Assembly: GCA_002337215.1 (NCBI GenBank)
Contig: DDFO01000022.1
Location: 240,250 to 251,137 of the forward strand
DNA length: 10,888 bases
Direction: 5' to 3'
DNA from: Phycisphaerales bacterium UBA1926
GTDB lineage: Bacteria; Planctomycetota; Phycisphaerae; Phycisphaerales; UBA1924
In this document: positions 7,351-10,888 of the stretch, in pieces
Layout of the letters: the number at the start of each line of letters is the position of its first letter
How positions within the stretch are numbered: the stretch's first letter is position 1
The notes under the pieces: model-generated
What the model saw: only the letters and a program-made list of their open reading frames with translations
Databases searched by the model: none
What the model was told of the DNA's origin: nothing
Translations under genes and position numbers: made by a program

Positions 7351-7410
7351 CGAACTGACCTCCGAACTGACCTCCGAACTGACCTCCGGACTGACCCCAG
7401 AACTGGGCGG
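7351..7410 (+). repeat. 12-bp tandem repeat containing the anti-Shine-Dalgarno core
   Basis: Three exact units CGAACTGACCTC (7351, 7363, 7375), one changed unit CGGACTGACCCC (7387) and a decayed fifth (7399-7410) stand in line in the flbD-motA gap. ACCTCC, the core of the 16S rRNA 3' end, occurs at 7358, 7370 and 7382. Each copy gives CCTCCG, complementary to CGGAGG in the motA ribosome binding site. The third gives CCTCCGG, complementary to CCGGAGG before flbD. The unit length is a multiple of three and reads E-L-T-S in the flbD frame, which has no start codon here. Confidence 0.85.
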
Positions 7411-7512
7411 CGACCGGCTCGACCCACACAAACTGTTGGTCTGTAGCGGTGGGCCGTGCGGCGGATTGCAGACGGAGCATGCGCCCGATCAAGTGATGTC
7501 CCCGCCCGGTCG

Positions 7513-7554
7513 ATCCTCCATCCGAGAACGGATCGCGCTTCTGTCGCGGAGGAT
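7513..7554 (+). promoter_or_regulatory. Predicted hairpin hiding the motA ribosome binding site
   Basis: ATCCTCC (7513-7519) is perfectly complementary to GGAGGAT (7548-7554), which contains the motA ribosome binding site CGGAGG (7547-7552), 7 nt before the GTG start. Directly inside is a second stem ATCCG-AGAA-CGGAT (7520-7533). A possible short GCG/CGC stem (7535-7537 with 7545-7547) would complete a three-way junction. The rest of the gap (7319-7559) shows only the 12-bp repeat, a CGAGCTCG palindrome (7327-7334) and no clear promoter. Folding is read by eye and its energy has not been computed. Confidence 0.5.
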
Positions 7555-7559
7555 GACGC

Positions 7560-8333
7560 GTGGACATTGGAACTATCGCAGGGCTTGCCATCGCCATCGT
7601 CGCGATTTTCCTGTCCATCATCATGGGCGGGGGAAACCCGGCGTCGCTGATCAACATCCCGTCGATCCTCGTTGTGTTCGGTGGAACGACCGGCGCGATC
7701 GTTGCGTCGTTCCCGCTCGCGAACGTGCTCAAGGTCCACACGGTCGTGCTCAAGGCCGTCTTCGGCGGCGGGCTCGACGCGAAGGGCACGATCAAGAGCC
7801 TTGTTGAGTACGCCGAGATCGCCCGCCGCGACGGCATCCTGAGCCTCGAGAGCCACGTCGAGGATATGAAGGACCCCTTCATCGTCCGCGGGATCAAGAT
7901 GGCGGTCGATGGCACGGACCCCGAGCTGATCCGCACAATTATGGACACCGAGCTCGAAGCATCGATGGAGCGGCATGCCCAAGGCAAGGCGATCCTGGAT
8001 ACGACCGGCAAGATGGCGCCCGCATTCGGGATGATCGGGACGCTGATGGGTCTGATCTTCATGCTCCAGAGCATGGATGACCCGTCGGCGATCGGCCCCG
8101 GCATGGCGGTCGCGCTCATCACGACGATGTACGGCGCGATCATCGCGAACGTGATCACGGGCCCCGCAGCCGAGAAGCTTGGCGCCAACGACGCCGAGGA
8201 AGTGCTCGTCAAGACGATCATCATCGCCGGGGTGATGTCGATCCAGTCGGGCGACAACCCGCGCGTGGTCGAGAGCAAGCTCCTGACGTATCTGCCGCCC
8301 TCGCAGCGGGCGGACATCGAGCAGGCGGCCTGA
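7560..8333 (+). CDS. motA: MotA, flagellar stator proton-channel subunit
   Basis: 257 residues, the usual length for the Bacillus/spirochaete-type MotA. MotA5MotB2 stators conduct ions and push on FliG. Four membrane helices are visible: about 4-22, 32-53, 151-171 and 178-201. The cytoplasmic loop has the torque residues in 'ARRDGILSLE' (R89/R90 and E97, equivalent to R90 and E98 of E. coli). The prolines P153 and P202 match the channel prolines P173 and P222. 'AFGMIGTLMGLI' and 'TTMYGAIIANVITGPAAEKL' are family blocks. The start is GTG; the nearby ATG at 7553 is out of frame. The gene has the longest leader in the window, with unusual possible control of translation. The ion (H+ or Na+) cannot be told from the sequence. 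Confidence 0.96.
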   Translation: MDIGTIAGLAIAIVAIFLSIIMGGGNPASLINIPSILVVFGGTTGAIVASFPLANVLKVHTVVLKAVFGGGLDAKGTIKSLVEYAEIARRDGILSLESHVEDMKDPFIVRGIKMAVDGTDPELIRTIMDTELEASMERHAQGKAILDTTGKMAPAFGMIGTLMGLIFMLQSMDDPSAIGPGMAVALITTMYGAIIANVITGPAAEKLGANDAEEVLVKTIIIAGVMSIQSGDNPRVVESKLLTYLPPSQRADIEQAA

Positions 8334-8354
8334 TCACCCGGAAGGAACGCCGGC

Positions 8355-9095
8355 ATGGCGAAGCGCAAGCCCCCCAAGGGCAGCGACATTCCCGAATGGG
8401 TGGTGACCTACGGCGATCTCATGTCGCTGCTGCTGTGCTTCTTCATCCTGATCGTGGCGTTCAGCGAGCCCAAGAAGCCCGAGGAGTTTCAGAAGGTCTT
8501 GCAGAAGATCAAAGAAGCATTGGGATTCAAGGGGGGGCAGGGCGTCGCGGATATCGATTTCAGCTCAGCAAACTCCCAGATCACCATCAAGACTCAGAAC
8601 GTCACCCGCGGCCAGGACGGTCGCTATGCGGATGAGGCCCCACGCAAGAACATCACGGGCATCGAAGAGCAAGCGACGATCGTGCAAGAGGGTGAACTGC
8701 AGATCCTCGGCGGATCGTTGACCTTTGCGCCCGGGAGCGCGGCGCTGACCGAGGATGTCAAACAGGAACTCCGCGAGAACATCGCCGGCCAGATCCACGA
8801 CCGCGAGTACATCATCCGCATCGTCGGGCACTCCTGGGGCACCGAGGATCTCACGATGGGTGGGCATATCGAAGCATCCGCCCAGCGGGCCCGCTCCGTG
8901 TTCGATTACCTGGTCGATGAGTGCGACGTGAACCCGCTGCTGCTCCGGCTGTCGATCGCGGCGAACTTCGAGCCGGCGCCACAGGAGAGCGGCAAGAGCG
9001 CGAGCAGCAACCGTCGCGTGCAGGTCTTCGCGACGGGGATGACGCTGGGCGACGTGACAACCGATCCGCACGGGACGGGTCGCCGGCGGGATTGA
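8355..9095 (+). CDS. motB: MotB, flagellar stator peptidoglycan-anchored subunit
   Basis: 246 residues, 21 nt after motA, with AAGGA (8342-8346) 8 nt before the ATG. MotB has one membrane helix (about 15-37, 'WVVTYGDLMSLLLCFFILI') that carries the ion-binding aspartate D21, equivalent to D32 of E. coli. The periplasmic part from about residue 112 is an OmpA-like peptidoglycan-binding domain, with 'LTFAPGSAALTEDV', 'IIRIVGHSWGTED', 'SAQRARSVFDYLV' and the closing 'SSNRRVQVF'. The usual GHTD motif reads GHSW here, so the aspartate expected to hold diaminopimelate is missing, while the arginine of the QRARSV segment is kept. The last 20 or so residues are an unstructured tail. Confidence 0.94.
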   Translation: MAKRKPPKGSDIPEWVVTYGDLMSLLLCFFILIVAFSEPKKPEEFQKVLQKIKEALGFKGGQGVADIDFSSANSQITIKTQNVTRGQDGRYADEAPRKNITGIEEQATIVQEGELQILGGSLTFAPGSAALTEDVKQELRENIAGQIHDREYIIRIVGHSWGTEDLTMGGHIEASAQRARSVFDYLVDECDVNPLLLRLSIAANFEPAPQESGKSASSNRRVQVFATGMTLGDVTTDPHGTGRRRD

Positions 9096-9127
9096 TCGCG
9101 CCGCACGGCGCATGAGAGGACACGACG

Positions 9128-9655
9128 ATGGCCGACGAACAACCGAGCCCCGAGGCAACCGAAGAACCCAAGAAGAAGGGAAGCCCGCTCATCCTGGTGG
9201 GGGTGGTCGGCGTGCTCATGCTTCTCGAAGCCGTGGGGGTCTACGCCGTCGTGACGATGATGGGGCCCAAGAGCAGCGAGGCGTCTGTCAACATCTCCGA
9301 AGTCGAAGACGAATCCGAACGCCTTGTCGAGGTGCTGCTCGTCGAGGACCGCTTCATCAACATGCAGACGGGCCGGGTCTGGCAGTGGGCCGCGACGGTG
9401 CACATCAAGCTCCGCAGCAAGAACCTCGAGCGCGTGCAGGGCGAGATGGAGCGGCGGCAGGCGGAGATCAGCGAAGGGATCGCGGAGATCATCTCGGCCG
9501 CGAAAGACCGGCACCTGCGCGAGCCCAACAAGGAGACGGTGCGTCGGCAGTTCACGGCGTTCGTCAACGAGATCTTCGGTGAGGACGCGGACGGCGAACC
9601 CCTCGTCGAGCAGATCGTCATCTCGCGATGGCTGCCCTCGCCCCTCGATTTCTGA
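9128..9655 (+). CDS. fliL: FliL, stator-associated flagellar basal body protein
   Basis: 175 residues. FliL forms rings around the stators in the periplasm and supports torque. There is a short charged cytoplasmic N-terminus (1-19), one membrane helix (about 20-44) and a periplasmic SPFH-like domain. The latter has 'AEISEGIAEIISAAKDRHL', 'RRQFTAFVNEIFGE' and the closing strand 'VEQIVISRWLP', the FliL pattern of a conserved helix pair and a final beta strand. AGAGGA (9115-9120) is 7 nt before the ATG. It lies directly behind motB, as in spirochaetes. The next gene is fliN, not fliM, after an unusually long gap. Confidence 0.85.
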   Translation: MADEQPSPEATEEPKKKGSPLILVGVVGVLMLLEAVGVYAVVTMMGPKSSEASVNISEVEDESERLVEVLLVEDRFINMQTGRVWQWAATVHIKLRSKNLERVQGEMERRQAEISEGIAEIISAAKDRHLREPNKETVRRQFTAFVNEIFGEDADGEPLVEQIVISRWLPSPLDF

Positions 9656-9741
9656 TCGCGGGTCGGGCAATCCGCGGTGCTCGATCGCGGATTCGGCAGA
9701 TATTGCGCGGGATGGGCATGATCTCTGCGCGGGATCGGCAA
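9656..9741 (+). repeat. Four spaced direct repeats CGCGG-N4-GGCA in the fliL-fliN gap
   Basis: Fifteen-base copies begin at 9656 (TCGCGGGTCGGGCAA), 9685 (TCGCGGATTCGGCAG), 9705 (GCGCGGGATGGGCAT) and 9727 (GCGCGGGATCGGCAA). All four share CGCGG-N4-GGCA, with steps of 29, 20 and 22 nt. They fill the first half of a 176-nt gap (9656-9831) that has no gene. The steps of about two helical turns suit an operator array bound on one DNA face, but this is inference; a decayed duplication is also possible. Confidence 0.7.
9715..9728 (+). promoter_or_regulatory. Weak sigma-54-like promoter candidate upstream of fliN
   Basis: GGCATG-ATCT-CTGC has the GG-N10-GC spacing of sigma-54 promoters. The -24 part (GGCATG) is one base from GGCACG and the -12 part CTGC is one base from TTGC. 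Transcription would begin near 9740, giving fliN a leader of about 90 nt. Sites of this form arise easily by chance in GC-rich DNA, and this one is built from pieces of two of the direct repeats. Confidence 0.25.
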
Positions 9742-9817
9742 AGTTTGAGCCCGGGCGCGCCGGGGGGCCGATAGAAGCGGTTGATTCGCCGCGCGGCCGG
9801 ACGCCGCGTCGAAGGGC

Positions 9818-9823
9818 AGGAGG
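9818..9823 (+). promoter_or_regulatory. Ribosome binding site that fixes the fliN start
   Basis: AGGAGG, a perfect Shine-Dalgarno sequence, lies 8 nt before the ATG at 9832. It argues against the in-frame TTG at 9781, which would add 17 residues of the Arg/Gly-rich kind expected from translated noncoding DNA. Confidence 0.85.
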
Positions 9824-9831
9824 CCCAGCTT

Positions 9832-10464
9832 ATGAGCGAAGACGAACAGGGCGGGACCCCCGAGGAATCGGCGGCGACCCCCGAGACAGCGAACACACCG
9901 GAGACTCCCGGGCCCCAGGCCGAGGCCGAGGTGACTGGGTCGGTCGATGCCGATGGTGCGCCCACGGGCGATGATCCTGTTCTGGAACAAGACGCCTCCG
10001 CGGCGCTCGAGGCGGCGCAGGCCGCGGTCGCGGACGCGCTTGACGGCGACCTTGAGAGCGCGGATGCCGGCGAGATGGACGCGGTTCAGGAGAGCGCCGA
10101 CGATATCGAAGGGGTGATGACGCAGGCGGACAGGCAGGCCGGGGCTCAGCCCACGGGCTTCGCGATGCCCAGTTTCTCACCCGCCGGCCCCGGTACCGAC
10201 AGCGCGGAGATGCAGCTGCTGGGCGATGTCAACGTCGATGTCCGCATCGAACTTGGTCGCACGCGGATGCTTGTTGAGGACGTGCTTCGGCTGGGCGAGG
10301 GCGCGGTCGTGGAGCTCGAGAAACTCGCGGGCGACCCGGTGGACGTCTATGTCAACGGTCGGCACGTCGCCAAGGGTGAGGTGCTCGTGCTCAATGAATC
10401 ATTCTGCGTACGTGTCAACGAGGTGCTCGAGCCTGTGACGATCGAGGCGGCCGAGGACAGCTAA
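9832..10464 (+). CDS. fliN: FliN, flagellar motor switch protein with long N-terminal extension
   Basis: 210 residues, against about 137 in E. coli. FliN forms the lower C-ring of the rotor and docks FliH. The C-terminal SpoA domain (about 128-205) is canonical: '[15 protein letters not shown]', '[20 protein letters not shown]' and '[20 protein letters not shown]'. The first 125 residues are acidic, Ala/Pro/Gly-rich and probably disordered. Within them [11 protein letters not shown] (88-98) resembles the S-Q-x-E-I-D-A-L-L motif with which FliM, and FliY of Bacillus and Thermotoga, bind CheY-P. A full CheC-like domain, as in FliY, is not visible. fliM is not beside it. FliN rather than FliM is clear from the SpoA domain. 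Confidence 0.93.
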   Translation: MSEDEQGGTPEESAATPETANTPETPGPQAEAEVTGSVDADGAPTGDDPVLEQDASAALEAAQAAVADALDGDLESADAGEMDAVQESADDIEGVMTQADRQAGAQPTGFAMPSFSPAGPGTDSAEMQLLGDVNVDVRIELGRTRMLVEDVLRLGEGAVVELEKLAGDPVDVYVNGRHVAKGEVLVLNESFCVRVNEVLEPVTIEAAEDS

Positions 10465-10478
10465 GCAGGCGGATCAAA

Positions 10479-10506
10479 CGGGCGTGGGGAGGATCCCCAA
10501 CGCCCG
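10479..10506 (+). promoter_or_regulatory. Strong hairpin 1 in the fliN-fliO gap
   Basis: CGGGCGT (10479-10485) pairs with ACGCCCG (10500-10506), and GGGGA (10486-10490) with TCCCC (10494-10498). This leaves one bulged A (10499) and a GGA loop: 12 pairs in all. It starts 15 nt after the fliN stop. No T-tract follows, so simple intrinsic termination is doubtful; partial termination, a 3' end shield or a processing site are possible. Confidence 0.55.
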
Positions 10507-10538
10507 GCGTCGGACCCGCTTGCCGGGTTCGGACGCCG
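10505..10538 (+). promoter_or_regulatory. Strong hairpin 2 in the fliN-fliO gap
   Basis: CGGCGTC (10505-10511) pairs with GACGCCG (10532-10538), and ACCCG (10514-10518) with CGGGT (10524-10528) around a CTTGC loop, with a small internal loop between. It shares bases 10505-10506 with hairpin 1, so the outer pairs of the two compete. It ends 8 nt before the fliO ribosome binding site AGGAAGG (10547-10553). Confidence 0.55.
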
Positions 10539-10559
10539 AACGGGCCAGGAAGGCACGGC

Positions 10560-10888
10560 ATGCGGAGCAGAGGGACAGCCCGGCCGATCGGACTCGCGGT
10601 GCTCGCGTGCGCGGTGCTGGGTGCCCCGGTCTGTGCGGATGTCGAGTCGACGCCGCTGGGTCGGCCCGAGGCACGCACGTTCATCGAGGACAGGCCGATC
10701 GGCGAGACCTCGCCGGGCGTGCGAGATCCGTTCGAGTTCTCGCAGTATCTCGAGACGCTGCTCGCGCTCGGGGTCGTGCTCGGGATCGCTGTCGCCGGGT
10801 CGGTTGTGTTCAAGAAGTTCGCACGCACGCGAGGCGGCCTCGCCGGCGCGATCGGCGCGGGCGGGCCCTCGCCCTCAGGCGTCCTTGA
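10560..10888 (+). CDS. fliO: FliO, flagellar export gate assembly protein (N-terminal part, runs off the window)
   Basis: 109 codons are visible and the frame is open to the end of the window. The ATG at 10560 has AGGAAGG 6 nt upstream. Residues 1-26 form a signal peptide (Arg-rich start, 'GLAVLACAVLGA', probable cleavage after C-A at 26). A short periplasmic stretch with 'RDPFEFSQYLETLL' follows, and then one membrane helix (about 63-85). After this is a basic segment 'FKKFAR' and a Gly-rich linker ending in 'SPSGVL', where the cytoplasmic FliO domain should begin. FliO helps assemble the FliP ring of the export gate. The topology and the place after fliN (as fliO/fliZ in spirochaetes and Bacillus) support the call. 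The diagnostic domain lies outside, so certainty is moderate. Confidence 0.72.
   Translation, partial: MRSRGTARPIGLAVLACAVLGAPVCADVESTPLGRPEARTFIEDRPIGETSPGVRDPFEFSQYLETLLALGVVLGIAVAGSVVFKKFARTRGGLAGAIGAGGPSPSGVL

Noticed and set aside
7351..7410. The 12-bp repeats as a possible CRISPR array or origin iterons
   Set aside because: Units are contiguous without spacers, too short for CRISPR, and no replication or cas gene is nearby.
7115..8389. 424-codon open frame on the - strand opposite motA and the repeat, with a GGQF repeat
   Set aside because: Its repeat is just the 12-bp repeat read backwards, and the rest is a shadow of motA.
9749..9761. Overlapping palindromes GCCCGGGC and GGCGCGCC in the fliN leader
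   Set aside because: Short GC palindromes are frequent at this base composition; no further support for a binding site.
9739..9774. CAAAGTTT and GCCGATAG, which resemble the two halves of a sigma-28 promoter (TAAAGTTT and GCCGATAA)
   Set aside because: The halves are 20 nt apart rather than 11, so one sigma-28 holoenzyme would not be expected to use them together; neither half has a partner at the right distance.
9781..9831. TTG start extending FliN by 17 residues
   Set aside because: The ATG at 9832 has a perfect AGGAGG at the right distance; the extension looks like translated noncoding DNA.
10484..10888. Open frame of 134 codons reaching the window end in a different frame from fliO
   Set aside because: Arg-rich shadow; the frame starting at 10560 has a signal peptide, membrane helix and ribosome binding site.

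Overview
The window is a GC-rich stretch of one flagellar assembly operon. All recognised genes are on the + strand and most are tightly packed. The organism is probably a planctomycete, perhaps of the Phycisphaerae. That guess rests on composition, on the look of the FlgE, FliN and FliO proteins and on the overall gene set. It is an inference, because no rRNA or other taxonomic marker is present.

Layout. The 5' end holds the tail of fliH, then fliI (export ATPase), fliJ (export chaperone/stalk), a membrane-anchored coiled-coil protein of the MotE/YlxF/FlbB type, fliK (hook-length control), flgD (hook cap), a small 'flagellar operon protein' typical of the flgD-flgE junction, flgE (hook), flbD, motA, motB (stator), fliL (stator-associated), fliN (C-ring) and the first 109 codons of fliO (export gate). 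fliH/fliI, fliI/fliJ, fliJ/motE-like and flgD/small protein overlap by 1-4 nt, which suggests translational coupling. The order matches the spirochaete and Bacillus fla operons closely, except that fliM is absent between fliL and fliN.

The proteins form one machine: FliH/I/J energise and feed the export gate (FliO and its partners), which exports FlgD, FlgE and FliK to build a hook of set length. MotA/MotB/FliL supply torque and FliN is part of the rotor switch.

The less ordinary content lies in the few gaps. The 241-nt flbD-motA gap carries a 12-bp tandem repeat whose unit contains the anti-Shine-Dalgarno core ACCTCC, followed by a predicted hairpin that hides the motA ribosome binding site. 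The 176-nt fliL-fliN gap, where fliM would be expected, holds four copies of CGCGG-N4-GGCA and a weak sigma-54-like site. The fliN-fliO gap contains two strong back-to-back hairpins. FliN has a long acidic N-terminal region with a motif resembling the CheY-binding peptide of FliM. No mobile element, CRISPR array, tRNA or rRNA gene was seen.
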